Source: an uncultured Spirochaetaceae bacterium
GTDB taxonomy: Bacteria; Spirochaetota; Spirochaetia; Treponematales; Treponemataceae
Direction: 5' to 3'
Assembly: GCA_902802305.1 (NCBI GenBank)
Contig: CADCLG010000009.1
Coordinates: 16,676-80,675, forward strand
DNA: 64,000 nt
The position numbers were made by a program, and so were the translations under genes. Under the pieces are notes generated by a model. The model ran no database searches. It was not told the origin of the DNA and was given only the letters and a program-made list of their open reading frames with translations. Within the stretch, counting starts at the first letter, position 1. The number at the start of each line of letters is the position of its first letter. Positions 1-8,565 of this stretch are shown here, one piece after another.

Positions 1-721
1 AAACTAACCAGGCATAAATATCCTTTCCAATCGGACTGGCAATTTCCTTATAGATTTCATAATCAATAGGAACAGCGTGTTTTTGACAAAAATCTGTAAA
101 CTCAGGAGAAAGAAGGATTTTAAAATGTCCGGTTTTTATCTCACTTGAACCATCATCAATTTCCTGATATTGGACCCCAGTTGTAAAACGAATGTTACCG
201 GTAGTTTTTGTCGTTACAATAACATCTTTTTTGGGATAATTTCCATCTTCATACATATCTTTAAAAAGATAACTTGCGGCTACTTCTCTGATTTCCTGGT
301 CAAAAATAAAAGCTGCATTTGAAAAACATTCAAGCTGTTCACGAATATCTTTACCACGTTGTTTTGGAAGTTGTAATTCCCTAAGTAAATCGGCCATGGA
401 AGCATATTCAATCATAAGTTGATTATCTTTATTTTTGGCAATTACTGCATGTGTAGTAAGTACGCTTAATAAAAGGCGGCCATATTTGCCAAAAGGAACG
501 TTTTTTGGAGATGAAAGTGTAAGAGTAACTCCCTGACTTCCTTTGCGGATAAAAACAGTTTTATGCATATTTTTGAAAGGAAGAGAGGCTGTTGTAAAAA
601 AGCTTGGAATATATCCTATCTGCTTTGGTTTTTCACGCGTACTTTCTATTTCAAATAATTCAGAAATAGAATTATCCATTGGTACGAGTGAATTGTTTTC
701 GTTAATTTTTTTTCTGCCCAT
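1..721 (-). CDS. repA: Plasmid-type replication initiator RepA (partial, C-terminus outside window)
   Basis: The minus strand is open from an ATG at 721 to the window edge, about 240 codons with no stop; the C-terminus is missing. The protein begins MGRKKINENNSLVP and contains VPFGKYGRLLLSVLTTHAV followed by a segment on choosing LRELQLPKQRGKD. This pattern (Pro, Gly, Arg, then LL-x4-TT-A, then a short Leu-rich helix region) resembles the RepA_C family of plasmid initiators, which bind origin iterons and start replication. It lies just downstream of, and in the same direction as, a parA partition pair, which fits a plasmid or integrated-plasmid module. No good Shine-Dalgarno sequence is visible; one copy of a 27-bp direct repeat sits immediately upstream of the start. 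The family call is from memory of motifs, so moderately sure. Confidence 0.72.
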   Translation of the reverse strand, partial: MGRKKINENNSLVPMDNSISELFEIESTREKPKQIGYIPSFFTTASLPFKNMHKTVFIRKGSQGVTLTLSSPKNVPFGKYGRLLLSVLTTHAVIAKNKDNQLMIEYASMADLLRELQLPKQRGKDIREQLECFSNAAFIFDQEIREVAASYLFKDMYEDGNYPKKDVIVTTKTTGNIRFTTGVQYQEIDDGSSEIKTGHFKILLSPEFTDFCQKHAVPIDYEIYKEIASPIGKDIYAWLV

Positions 722-723
722 AC

Positions 724-750
724 TTTTTATCTGGTAACAGTTCTCTTAAA
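724..750. repeat. Direct repeat, left copy
   Basis: This 27-bp segment matches 2175-2201 at 25 of 27 positions; the 18-bp core GGTAACAGTTCTCTTAAA is identical in both. The left copy lies directly upstream of the repA start codon. The pair brackets the partition genes. It could be an attachment-site core, a duplicated repA upstream region or a binding site. Confidence 0.75.
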
Positions 751-756
751 CTATTA

Positions 757-1113
757 CTACTCCCCTACTTTTTCAATACCATTTCTAGAAATAGTCAATC
801 GTCCGGCTTTTACTTCCTTCATGATGTAATTAACTGCTGTTTCTACACCTTGAACTAAAGTAACTTCATGTGCTGAAAAGAAAGCTCTGAATTCAGCTTT
901 TTTTCCGCGGGTAAAATGGAGATTTGCAACATCGCTGTATTTGCCTCTCTTTTCATCAGCGGTAACAGATATTTGAGAATTGTTTAAGAGATTTGTTACC
1001 TCTTTTTTTTCTGTATTTTCTTGAATCTGAGGTTCTGCACTCATATTATTTTTGATCTGCTGTGCAAAATCTGGTGTAATTAATGAATGTACTGTTTTTG
1101 TTGATAAAGGCAT
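757..1113 (-). CDS. Small partition-partner protein (ParB/ParG-like, ribbon-helix-helix candidate)
   Basis: This 118-residue protein follows parA by 10 bp in the same direction and has a good GGAG ribosome binding site. The first half is polar and probably disordered. The second half (about residues 60-110) has a strand-like LHFTRGKKAEFR followed by two predicted helices, compatible with a ribbon-helix-helix DNA-binding fold. In small plasmid partition systems a ParA ATPase is paired with a small DNA-binding protein that recognises the centromere, and its position fits that role. I recognise no family directly; the function is inferred from gene order. The AT-rich region with repeated TAGTAG sites upstream of parA is its likely target. 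Confidence 0.5.
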   Translation of the reverse strand: MPLSTKTVHSLITPDFAQQIKNNMSAEPQIQENTEKKEVTNLLNNSQISVTADEKRGKYSDVANLHFTRGKKAEFRAFFSAHEVTLVQGVETAVNYIMKEVKAGRLTISRNGIEKVGE

Positions 1114-1123
1114 GTTAGAACTC

Positions 1124-1873
1124 CTATTTCAAAAGCTCAGCAAGTTTTTTGAATGCTGCCAGTGTTGATGGTTTTGCTCCCTGCTGCTGGATTGTTTTTC
1201 TGACTATTGTTGCAGATTTGAAATTCTGATCCTGTGGAATTTCTACGATATTGAAATCTGTTCCTTTGAGGGCTTCGATAATTTCGTTTGCAAGCTTGTA
1301 AGAATGATTAACTTCGTTCAAAACAATTGTTTTAAAAACCGGCTGAATGTGCTTGCGTTTCTGGCAGTCCTTTAAATTGCTTCTGAAAAGCTGGAGTCCA
1401 TCTTGTGAATATCCGTCAGCTTTTACAACAGCAACAACTTCGTCAACGGCGGCAAGAATATTTTCTTCAAAGGCATCAAAGGCCGGGGATGTGTCAAAGA
1501 TACAATAGTCAAAGCCCAACTGCTCGATAATATTTACCAGGTCAACAAAGATAAAAGGTTCTCTTGAAGCCTGCATTGCACGGTAGAGTTTTAACCCATT
1601 GGTTTCGTTTTCGCTGAAAGCCATTGTTGGTATTAAAAATAGATTTTCAACATTTGATGGAACGATGGACTTTTCGACATCAACTTTACCGAAAAGAACT
1701 TCACCCAAGTCATATTCAAAAGATTCTAAAAGATTACTGGTAGAGTTTCCCTGAGGGTCTGCGTCTATAAGTAGTACCTTTTTTCCTGACATTGCAAGTT
1801 CGGCTGCAATGGATACACTGATGGTAGTTTTGCCAACTCCACCTTTCTGGATTGCAATTGCGATTTTTTTCAT
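1124..1873 (-). CDS. parA: ParA-family partition ATPase
   Basis: The protein is about 249 residues from the ATG at 1873. It starts [17 protein letters not shown], the deviant Walker A motif of ParA/MinD/Soj ATPases, followed by [10 protein letters not shown] (A' box) and FDTSPAFD (Walker B region). An in-frame TTG at 1891 would add six residues, but the GGGTGGG ribosome-binding-like stretch lies between that TTG and the ATG, so the ATG is preferred. ParA proteins bind DNA non-specifically as ATP dimers and move plasmids or chromosome origins together with a ParB-type partner, here probably the next gene. The upstream region carries clustered inverted TAGTAG/CTACTA sites, suggesting autoregulation or a centromere. 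A relation to chromosomal Soj cannot be excluded, but the adjacent repA favours a plasmid origin. Confidence 0.9.
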   Translation of the reverse strand: MKKIAIAIQKGGVGKTTISVSIAAELAMSGKKVLLIDADPQGNSTSNLLESFEYDLGEVLFGKVDVEKSIVPSNVENLFLIPTMAFSENETNGLKLYRAMQASREPFIFVDLVNIIEQLGFDYCIFDTSPAFDAFEENILAAVDEVVAVVKADGYSQDGLQLFRSNLKDCQKRKHIQPVFKTIVLNEVNHSYKLANEIIEALKGTDFNIVEIPQDQNFKSATIVRKTIQQQGAKPSTLAAFKKLAELLK

Positions 1874-1921
1874 TTTTGATTTCCCACCCAATTTTTATGC
1901 AGTTAAAATTATAATATTTTT

Positions 1922-2082
1922 TAGTAGATTCTGTCAAATAAAAAATATTATAAATCTAATAAATGTTATTTTTTATAGTATAAATAGTAGAAATAAACTA
2001 CTATGAAATGTTACAATATATATAACAATGCATGTTAGATAACTACTAGAATATATTGCATATCTACTATTTTGTAGTAGAT
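1922..2082. promoter_or_regulatory. Cluster of TAGTAG/CTACTA sites upstream of parA (candidate centromere/operator)
   Basis: Six copies of TAGTAG or its complement CTACTA occur at 1922, 1985, 1998, 2043, 2064 and 2075. Two pairs form perfect inverted repeats: ATAGTAG-7 bp-CTACTAT (1984-2004) and ATCTACTA-5 bp-TAGTAGAT (2062-2082). The surrounding DNA is very AT-rich. Placement directly upstream of parA suits a parS/parC-like centromere and autoregulatory operator. The 1874-2262 gap holds no gene apart from these sites, a terminator and the right direct repeat. Confidence 0.55.
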
Positions 2083-2144
2083 TATTAAAATCGCTCAAGG
2101 ATTCAAATAGAGAAGACTTTTTAGATAAATCGACAAATTATATA

Positions 2145-2170
2145 AAAGACCTCTTTCGGAGGCTTTATTT
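2145..2170 (+). terminator. Small hairpin terminator
   Basis: AAAG-A-CCTC and GAGG-CTTT arms (one bulged A) around TTTCG, followed by ATTTT. It separates the partition module from the chromosomal-type genes on the right. Confidence 0.45.
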
Positions 2171-2174
2171 TGAA

Positions 2175-2201
2175 TTTTTATGGGGTAACAGTTCTCTTAA
2201 A
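2175..2201. repeat. Direct repeat, right copy
   Basis: Partner of 724-750, with the identical 18-bp core at 2184-2201. It lies between the small terminator and the 5-formyl-THF cyclo-ligase gene, at the apparent junction between plasmid-like and core genes. Confidence 0.75.
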
Positions 2202-2262
2202 AAATACAAAGCCTTTTCTGATTTCCCTCGACTTTTTTTTTATAATTTTATAACCTAAAAAT

Positions 2263-2883
2263 ATGAATGAAAAATCAGCCTGTCTGGAAATGAAGAAAAA
2301 ACTTCGCAGAGAAATCAAAGCTAAAATTGCTGAAATTACGCCTCTGTTTTCTGATTATTCATCAAGAATTTGTGATTTTATCATTGGGGCTCATGTTTAT
2401 AAATCCTGTAAAAATTTGCTTGCCTACATGGCTTTGCCAGATGAGGTTAATCTTCAAAAGCTGATTTGTCGGGCTCTTGAAGATGGAAAAAATGTTTTTA
2501 TTCCAAAAGTAATTTCAACTGCCGCAGCAGATGAGAATAGATTGATTTTTTATCAATACATGTCTGAAAAGGATTGCTGCACAGGTGCTTTTGGAATTAG
2601 TGAACCTTCTTCGGAAACACCTTCTTTTGATTATAATAATATTTCTGGAACAAGTTTGATTATAGTTCCGGGCCGTGCTTTTGCAGCTGATGGTTCGCGT
2701 CTTGGAAGAGGAAAAGCTTTTTATGATTCATTTTTATTTAAGGCACGAAAATTGCTGGGAAGTAAAGTTGTTTTTTGCGGAGCAGGTTTCGGTGTGCAAT
2801 TCTTAGACGCTCTGCCGCTGGAGACGCATGATATAAAAATGGATCTTCTGGTAAACGAAAACGGATTTGTCGCTAAAAACTGA
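2263..2883 (+). CDS. ygfA: 5-formyltetrahydrofolate cyclo-ligase
   Basis: The 206-residue protein matches the family length. It converts 5-formyl-THF to 5,10-methenyl-THF with ATP, returning a storage folate to one-carbon metabolism in the cytoplasm. Visible family features are the N-terminal basic helix MKKKLRREIKAKI, YMALPDEVN, GKNVFIPKV, and near the C-terminus IIVPGRAFAADGSRLGRGKAFYD, the Gly-rich ATP/substrate-binding signature. No Shine-Dalgarno precedes the ATG; TATAAT (2241) and TATAAC (2249) lie 8-16 bases upstream, so the message may have an extremely short leader. It stands alone between the partition module and lysA. Confidence 0.9.
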   Translation: MNEKSACLEMKKKLRREIKAKIAEITPLFSDYSSRICDFIIGAHVYKSCKNLLAYMALPDEVNLQKLICRALEDGKNVFIPKVISTAAADENRLIFYQYMSEKDCCTGAFGISEPSSETPSFDYNNISGTSLIIVPGRAFAADGSRLGRGKAFYDSFLFKARKLLGSKVVFCGAGFGVQFLDALPLETHDIKMDLLVNENGFVAKN

Positions 2884-2990
2884 TTTGAATAAGGTGCCTT
2901 TCGTTTTTATATTTTTTCTGATAATTTAGGCGTTCTGTTACCTCTATAAAAATTTTTATATTTTCATTCTATTTATTTATGTCTTTATTC

Positions 2991-3020
2991 TTGAAACATG
3001 GCAAAGATTATTATTATAAT
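2991..3020 (+). promoter_or_regulatory. Promoter of lysA
   Basis: TTGAAA (2991-2996), an 18-bp spacer, then TATAAT (3015-3020), about 60 bp upstream of the lysA start. Confidence 0.65.
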
Positions 3021-3088
3021 TTCCATAAAATCAGGCTGAAAGAATTTATTTTTTTCTGCATAAAAAATTAACATTATGAGGTTCATGA

Positions 3089-4351
3089 ATGAGTTCTAAT
3101 TTTCCATTAAATAAAAGTCAACTGGATAATCTTATAAATGATTTTCCTACACCTTTCTATCTTTATGATGAAGCTGCAATCCGTGAAAATATGCGCAAGT
3201 TTACAAAAGCATTCAGCATTTTTCCGGTTTTCAGAGAGCACTTTGCGGTAAAGGCTTGTCCTAATCCCTATATTTTGAAAATTCTTGCTGAAGAAGGCTG
3301 TGGTGCTGATTGTTCATCTTTACCGGAATTAATGCTTTCTGAAATGGCTGGTATCAAAGGAAAAAAGGTTATTTTTACTTCGAACGAAACTCCCGCTGCT
3401 GAATATCAGTTTGCTTATGACCGTGGAAATATTATTAATTTTGATGATATAACTCACATTGATTATTTTAAGAAAAATGTTGGAAAATTGCCGGATACAG
3501 TTTGTTTCAGATATAATCCGGGGGCTGAAAAACAGGGATGCAATTCAATCATTGGAAAGCCTGAAGAATCAAAATACGGACTTACACGAGAACAGATTTT
3601 TGAAGCCTATAAAATCTGCAAATCAGAAGGTGTAAAGCATTTTGGTCTTCATACAATGGTTGCTTCAAATGAATTGAATCCAGCTTTTTTTGTTGATACT
3701 GCAAAACTTTTGTTTGAACTTTGTGCAGAAATAAAAGAAAAATGCGGAGTCAGAATAGAATTTGTTGATTTGGGCGGCGGACTTGGAATTCCATATAAAC
3801 CAGAACAGAAAGCAGTAGATTATGATGAAGTTGCAAAAGGAATTCGCGCAGAATATGACAGAGTTGTAGTACCAAATGATTTGGATCCTCTTGAAATATA
3901 CTGGGAATGTGGTCGTCCGATTACAGGTCCTTATGGTTGGCTTGTCACGACTGCAATTCATGAAAAGCATATTTACCGCGAGTATATCGCTCTTGATGCC
4001 TGTATGGCAGATTTAATGCGTCCTGGAATGTATGGAGCCTACCACGAAGTTACAGTCAGTGGTAAAGAAGATGCTCCTAAAACAAAAGTTTATGATGTGG
4101 TCGGCTCTCTTTGCGAAAACTGCGATAAATTTGCTGTTCAGCGGGCTTTGCCAGAAATCAAAATGGGAGACCATGTAATCATTCATGATGCAGGTGCGCA
4201 CGGAAGGGCAATGGGCTTCAATTATAATGGAAAATTACGTTGTGGAGAAATATTAATGCGCCCAGACGGAACTTTCAAAGAAATCAGACGTAAAGAAACA
4301 ATAAATGATTTATTTGCTACATTGGATTTAGATGGTGTAAAAAACTTCTAA
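3089..4351 (+). CDS. lysA: Diaminopimelate decarboxylase-type PLP enzyme
   Basis: The 420-residue protein belongs to the fold-III PLP decarboxylases. HFAVKACPNP near residue 55 carries the PLP lysine; FVDLGGGLGIPY is the Gly-rich phosphate-binding loop; WECGRPITGP and GSLCENCDKF (the Cys-containing active-site loop contributed across the dimer) follow. LysA removes CO2 from meso-diaminopimelate to make lysine; dapL at 46704 supplies the earlier aminotransferase step. The ATG at 3089 follows a GAGG ribosome binding site; a nearer ATG at 3085 runs into a stop. GH3 follows after 44 bp. Related enzymes act on ornithine, arginine or carboxyspermidine, so substrate is assigned with moderate certainty. 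Confidence 0.85.
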   Translation: MSSNFPLNKSQLDNLINDFPTPFYLYDEAAIRENMRKFTKAFSIFPVFREHFAVKACPNPYILKILAEEGCGADCSSLPELMLSEMAGIKGKKVIFTSNETPAAEYQFAYDRGNIINFDDITHIDYFKKNVGKLPDTVCFRYNPGAEKQGCNSIIGKPEESKYGLTREQIFEAYKICKSEGVKHFGLHTMVASNELNPAFFVDTAKLLFELCAEIKEKCGVRIEFVDLGGGLGIPYKPEQKAVDYDEVAKGIRAEYDRVVVPNDLDPLEIYWECGRPITGPYGWLVTTAIHEKHIYREYIALDACMADLMRPGMYGAYHEVTVSGKEDAPKTKVYDVVGSLCENCDKFAVQRALPEIKMGDHVIIHDAGAHGRAMGFNYNGKLRCGEILMRPDGTFKEIRRKETINDLFATLDLDGVKNF

Positions 4352-4395
4352 ATCAAAAGCTTAAATCAGAAAGCATAAAATAAACAGGAGTTTTT

Positions 4396-6963
4396 ATGAA
4401 TAAAATTTATGCAATGACAGATGACAAAATCACGGAGCGTGAAATTAAAAATGCGCTGGCAGCAAAAAAAATTGCCTGCGAATGTATGGTTTTGTTAAAA
4501 AATGAAAATCAGACATTGCCACTGAATAAAAAAATCAAAATTGCATTGTTCGGAAATGGTGCGAGAAATACAATAAAAGGTGGAACTGGTTCTGGAGATG
4601 TTAATACGCGCAGTTTTACAAATATTGAAACCGGTCTTAAAAACGCTGGTTTTGTAATTACATCTCAGGCCTGGCTTGATAAAAACGAAAAATTCAGAAA
4701 TGAAAAGAAAACTGAATATTTGAATTGGATTGATTCAGAAGCGAAAGCTAAAAATATTAATCCAGTTTATATTGCTTTTGATCATCCTTTTACAGACCCG
4801 GGAATTGTAGAAATCACTGATGAGGAAATAAAAGCTGCTGGTTGTGAATCTGATGATGTAACGGCCGTTTTTGTAATTTCAAGAAACTCTGGTGAAGGAG
4901 CAGACCGTAGAAACGCAAAGGGCGACTATCAGCTTTCTGATACTGAAGCTGACGGTTTGAAAAAAGTTGCATCAAGTTTCAAAAAAGTTGTAGTTGTTTT
5001 GAATGTTGGCGGAATTATTCAGATTAAAGATGTTTATGAAAATCCTGATGTTTCTGCTCTTCTTTTGATGAGTCAGTTGGGAAATCTTGGTGGAGATGCT
5101 CTTGCAGAAGTTCTTTGCGGTGATTCTGTACCAAGTGGTCGTCTCTCTGATACCTGGGCTTTAGATTACATGGATTATCCATCATCAGCTACCTTCAGTT
5201 TTAATAATGGAAATCTTGATGATGATTATTATAATGATGGAATCTATGTAGGTTACCGTTATTTTGACAGCTTTGATAAAGAAGTTTTGTTCCCGTTTGG
5301 ATATGGTCTTGGTTATACAAAGTTTAGTCAAACTGTTACCTCTGTAGCTCAGAAAGATAATAAATTAAAGATTGATGTTGAGGTTTGCAATATCGGTGAA
5401 AAGTTTTCCGGTAAAGAAGTAGTTCAGGTTTATGTTTCTGCTCCAGACGGAAAATTGATAAAACCATATCAGGAATTGAAAGCCTTTGCAAAATCCAATG
5501 AATTAAAGCCTGGTGAAAAAGAGACTCTTGAAATTGCATTTAATCTTGAGAATCTTGCAAGTTATGATGAAAAATCTTCCAGCTGGATAATTGAAAAAGG
5601 AAATTATCTGGTTAGGGTAGGGGAGAACTCAAAAGAAACAACTGTTGCTGCAACTTTAGTTTTTGACAAAGATTTTGTTACAGAAAAATGCCGCAAGGTG
5701 CTTCCTTTGGATTGTGAATTGCAGGAAATTAAACCTGCTGCTGCAAAAGTTGCTCCAGCAGCTCAGGGAATTGTAATCAATATTGATGAAAGCAAACTTA
5801 CCTGCAAATGCAATGAATATCAGAAAAATCGCCCTGAAATGAAAACTGATAAAACACAGATTTTGACACTTGAGGATGTAAAGAATAAAAAATGCACACT
5901 TGAAGAACTTGTTGCTCAGCTGTCTGTTGAAGAAATGGCAACTTTGTGTGTAGGCGTTTTCAGCCACAATAAAGATAAATCAGTAATAGGTTCTGCTTCT
6001 GCCTGTGTTCCTGGTGCAGCTGGTGAAACTCCAGATTTGTTGAAAGATTCAAGAAAAATCAAAAAGCTCATTCTTGCTGATGGTCCTGCGGGGGTAAGAC
6101 TTACTCCTCATTTTAAGACAGATAAAGATGGAAATCTTTTGCCAGGCGGGGATGTTTTTGGTGATACAATCAGAAAGTTTGAAAATGTTCCGGAAGGAGC
6201 AATAGATTACTATCAGTATTGTACTGCAATTCCAATTGGTTGGGCTTTGGCTCAGAGCTGGGACTGCGAAATGGTAGAAAAAATTGGCCAGATGATTGGC
6301 GGCGAAATGCAGTTGTTTGGTGTTGATTTGTGGCTTGCTCCTGCTCAGAATATTCACAAAAATCCATTGTGTGGACGAAACTTTGAATATTATTCTGAAG
6401 ATCCTCTTTTAACTGGAAAAATCTCTGCTGCAATTACCCGCGGTGTTCAGAAAAATAAAGGTTGTGGAACTACAATCAAACATTTTGCTGCAAACAACCA
6501 GGAAGAAAACCGCTATTTTGTAAACGCCCATATTTCAGAAAGAACTTTACGCGAAATTTATCTTAAAGGTTTTGAAATTGCTGTCAAAGAATCTCAGCCT
6601 CTTTCTGTAATGACTTCCTACAACCTGCTCAACGGAATCCATACTGCAAACCAGTATGATTTGTGCCAGACCCTCCTTCGCGATGAGTGGGACTTTGGAG
6701 GCGTTGTAATGACAGACTGGTTTACTTCTCAGCACATGCCTTCAATGATGGGCAAATATAAACCAAAGTATCCAATTTCTGCTTCTACAGGTTGTATTGC
6801 AGCCGGTAACGATTTACAGATGCCGGGATGCCAGCAGAATATTGATGATATCGTTGATTCTGTAAAGAATAATAAAGAAATTGACGGTTACAAGATTTCT
6901 CTTGGCGACTTGCAGTTCTGTACTTACAATCTGCTTAAAGTTATTCTTAAACTGGAAGCTTAG
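4396..6963 (+). CDS. Glycoside hydrolase family 3 beta-glycosidase with inverted domain order
   Basis: The 855-residue protein carries GH3 domains in swapped order. The GH3 C-terminal-type domain comes first (about residues 30-240, with NSGEGADR; Glu167 is the acid/base candidate), then a fibronectin III-like domain (about 330-410), and the TIM-barrel GH3 domain is last (about 500-850). The nucleophile is Asp774 in VVMTDWF; KHFAANNQEENR is the usual sugar-binding motif. No signal peptide is visible, so it probably acts in the cytoplasm on imported oligosaccharides. Such reversed GH3 enzymes are known from rumen bacteria. It has a GGAG ribosome binding site, follows lysA by 44 bp and ends before a strong terminator. 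Glucoside versus xyloside specificity cannot be told. Confidence 0.88.
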   Translation: MNKIYAMTDDKITEREIKNALAAKKIACECMVLLKNENQTLPLNKKIKIALFGNGARNTIKGGTGSGDVNTRSFTNIETGLKNAGFVITSQAWLDKNEKFRNEKKTEYLNWIDSEAKAKNINPVYIAFDHPFTDPGIVEITDEEIKAAGCESDDVTAVFVISRNSGEGADRRNAKGDYQLSDTEADGLKKVASSFKKVVVVLNVGGIIQIKDVYENPDVSALLLMSQLGNLGGDALAEVLCGDSVPSGRLSDTWALDYMDYPSSATFSFNNGNLDDDYYNDGIYVGYRYFDSFDKEVLFPFGYGLGYTKFSQTVTSVAQKDNKLKIDVEVCNIGEKFSGKEVVQVYVSAPDGKLIKPYQELKAFAKSNELKPGEKETLEIAFNLENLASYDEKSSSWIIEKGNYLVRVGENSKETTVAATLVFDKDFVTEKCRKVLPLDCELQEIKPAAAKVAPAAQGIVINIDESKLTCKCNEYQKNRPEMKTDKTQILTLEDVKNKKCTLEELVAQLSVEEMATLCVGVFSHNKDKSVIGSASACVPGAAGETPDLLKDSRKIKKLILADGPAGVRLTPHFKTDKDGNLLPGGDVFGDTIRKFENVPEGAIDYYQYCTAIPIGWALAQSWDCEMVEKIGQMIGGEMQLFGVDLWLAPAQNIHKNPLCGRNFEYYSEDPLLTGKISAAITRGVQKNKGCGTTIKHFAANNQEENRYFVNAHISERTLREIYLKGFEIAVKESQPLSVMTSYNLLNGIHTANQYDLCQTLLRDEWDFGGVVMTDWFTSQHMPSMMGKYKPKYPISASTGCIAAGNDLQMPGCQQNIDDIVDSVKNNKEIDGYKISLGDLQFCTYNLLKVILKLEA

Positions 6964-7013
6964 TTTATAGGTAATGAATGTAAGGTCCTTATAATCAGAT
7001 ATAAGAAAAAATT

Positions 7014-7053
7014 AAAGGCGGTGATTGCGACAAGCGCAACCACCGCCTTTTTC
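7014..7053. terminator. Bidirectional intrinsic terminator
   Basis: A long hairpin with AAAGGCGGTG and CACCGCCTTT outer arms and a paired TTGCG/CGCAA inner part, with T-rich tails on both strands. It lies between the convergent GH3 gene and amino acid transporter genes. Confidence 0.85.
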
Positions 7054-7090
7054 TTGGGATTCATAAATCCGTGTATTAGCTAGAGATTAG

Positions 7091-7849
7091 CTAGAGTACA
7101 GCTTTCAAAAACTGTTGCAATCGTTCACTCTTAGGATGCTGGAAGATTTCTTCAGGAGTTCCTTCTTCAGCAATAACGCCTCCGTCCATAAAAAGAACTC
7201 TGTCTGCAACTTCGCGGGCAAAACCCATTTCATGGGTAACAACAACCATTGTCATACCATCGTTAGCAAGCTGCTTCATAACAGAAAGAACTTCACCGAC
7301 TAATTCCGGGTCAAGTGCCGAAGTTGGTTCATCAAAAAGAATTGTTTTTGGTTCCATTGCAAGCGCACGAGCAATTGCAACACGCTGCTGCTGACCTCCC
7401 GAAAGATTGTTAGGGTAGGCGTCCAGTTTGTCGCCAAGTCCAACTCTCTGAAGTATTTCAATTCCCTTCTGGCGGGCTTCTTCTTTGGATTTACCAAGTA
7501 CGTGCATAGGAGCGACCATCATATTTTCCAGCGCAGTTTTGTGTGGGAAAAGATTGAATCTCTGGAAAACCATTCCTACTTCCAGAAGAATCTTGCGTCG
7601 TTCTTTAGAAGAAATCTTGAGTTTTCTTACACCGTTTTCATGATGTGTTAATAACTGATCTTCTATATAAATTGCACCGTTGTTAATATGTTCAAGATGA
7701 TTTAAAGCGCGTAAAAAAGTAGATTTACCGGCACCACTTGGTCCGATTATACAAACTACTTCCTTTGGTTTTACAGAAAGAGTTACGCCTTTTAATACAT
7801 CTAAATCTCCAAAAGAAACACATACGTTTTCTGCTCTAATCATGTCCAT
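7091..7849 (-). CDS. Polar amino acid ABC transporter, ATP-binding protein (GlnQ-like)
   Basis: The 252-residue ATPase has Walker [11 protein letters not shown]-loop [10 protein letters not shown], signature [19 protein letters not shown] and Walker [14 protein letters not shown], all diagnostic of the GlnQ/HisP branch. It powers uptake of a polar amino acid through the permease encoded 27 bp upstream (7877-8533) together with the lipoprotein receptor (8566-9369). The ATG at 7849 has a GGAG ribosome binding site eight bases upstream; the in-frame ATG two codons later is less well placed. It is the last gene of a three-gene minus-strand operon and is closed by the terminator at 7014-7053. The exact amino acid is not determinable. 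Confidence 0.92.
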   Translation of the reverse strand: MDMIRAENVCVSFGDLDVLKGVTLSVKPKEVVCIIGPSGAGKSTFLRALNHLEHINNGAIYIEDQLLTHHENGVRKLKISSKERRKILLEVGMVFQRFNLFPHKTALENMMVAPMHVLGKSKEEARQKGIEILQRVGLGDKLDAYPNNLSGGQQQRVAIARALAMEPKTILFDEPTSALDPELVGEVLSVMKQLANDGMTMVVVTHEMGFAREVADRVLFMDGGVIAEEGTPEEIFQHPKSERLQQFLKAVL

Positions 7850-7876
7850 AAGATTTTCTCCTTTATGTAATTAAAA

Positions 7877-8533
7877 TCAAGCGTAAGTATTTTTCTTTTC
7901 CAGCCAGCGGAAGAACAAGGTGAATACAGCCGTAATAATCAGATAAAGAATCATTGCCGGAATGTATACCAGTGAAGATGCCGTTGAAGACTGAATGCTT
8001 CGCGTAACTTTCGTAATATCTGCAAGAGCGATGATAGAAACCAGAGATGCGTCTTTGAGCATCATAATGAACTCGTTTCCTACAGGAGGAATGAGCCGTC
8101 TTATTGACTGTGGAAGAATAATAAGCTTCATAGTCTGAAGGTAACTCATACCAAGGACTTTGCCTGCTTCGAACTGTCCTTTATCGATTGATTGGATTGC
8201 GGAACGGAAGATTTCGCTGCAGTATGCACCACTGTTTAATCCAAATGCAATGAATGCTGCAAGAAACTTATTGTTAATTGTAAGAGCTCTGCTTATTTCA
8301 GGCAGACCATAATAAACAAAGTAAAGCTGCATCAAAAGAGGTGTTCCGCGGAAGAAGAAAACGTATGCTTTACTAAGTCCTCTTAATACCTTGCTCTTTG
8401 ACATTGAGCCAAGAGCAAGGATTATTCCAAGAATAAGACCGGCACATACTGAACAAAGAGTCAGTAAAATTGTGATTTTAGCACCACTTAATAACTGAGG
8501 GGTCCAGCCGATAATTTTTTGAAAAATATTCAT
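7877..8533 (-). CDS. Polar amino acid ABC transporter, permease
   Basis: The 218-residue membrane protein has four to five hydrophobic segments and the HisM/GlnP family layout: an N-terminal helix (ITILLTLCSVCAGLILGIIL), FFRGTPLLMQLYFVYYGLP, and the EAA-like cytoplasmic loop EAGKVLGMSYLQTMKLIILPQ that docks to the ATPase. It forms the inner-membrane channel of the transporter encoded by its two neighbours. Gene order receptor-permease-ATPase with gaps of about 30 bp indicates one transcript. Confidence 0.9.
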   Translation of the reverse strand: MNIFQKIIGWTPQLLSGAKITILLTLCSVCAGLILGIILALGSMSKSKVLRGLSKAYVFFFRGTPLLMQLYFVYYGLPEISRALTINNKFLAAFIAFGLNSGAYCSEIFRSAIQSIDKGQFEAGKVLGMSYLQTMKLIILPQSIRRLIPPVGNEFIMMLKDASLVSIIALADITKVTRSIQSSTASSLVYIPAMILYLIITAVFTLFFRWLEKKNTYA

Positions 8534-8565
8534 ATGCCAATCCTTATAATTTATTTTTTGTTATT

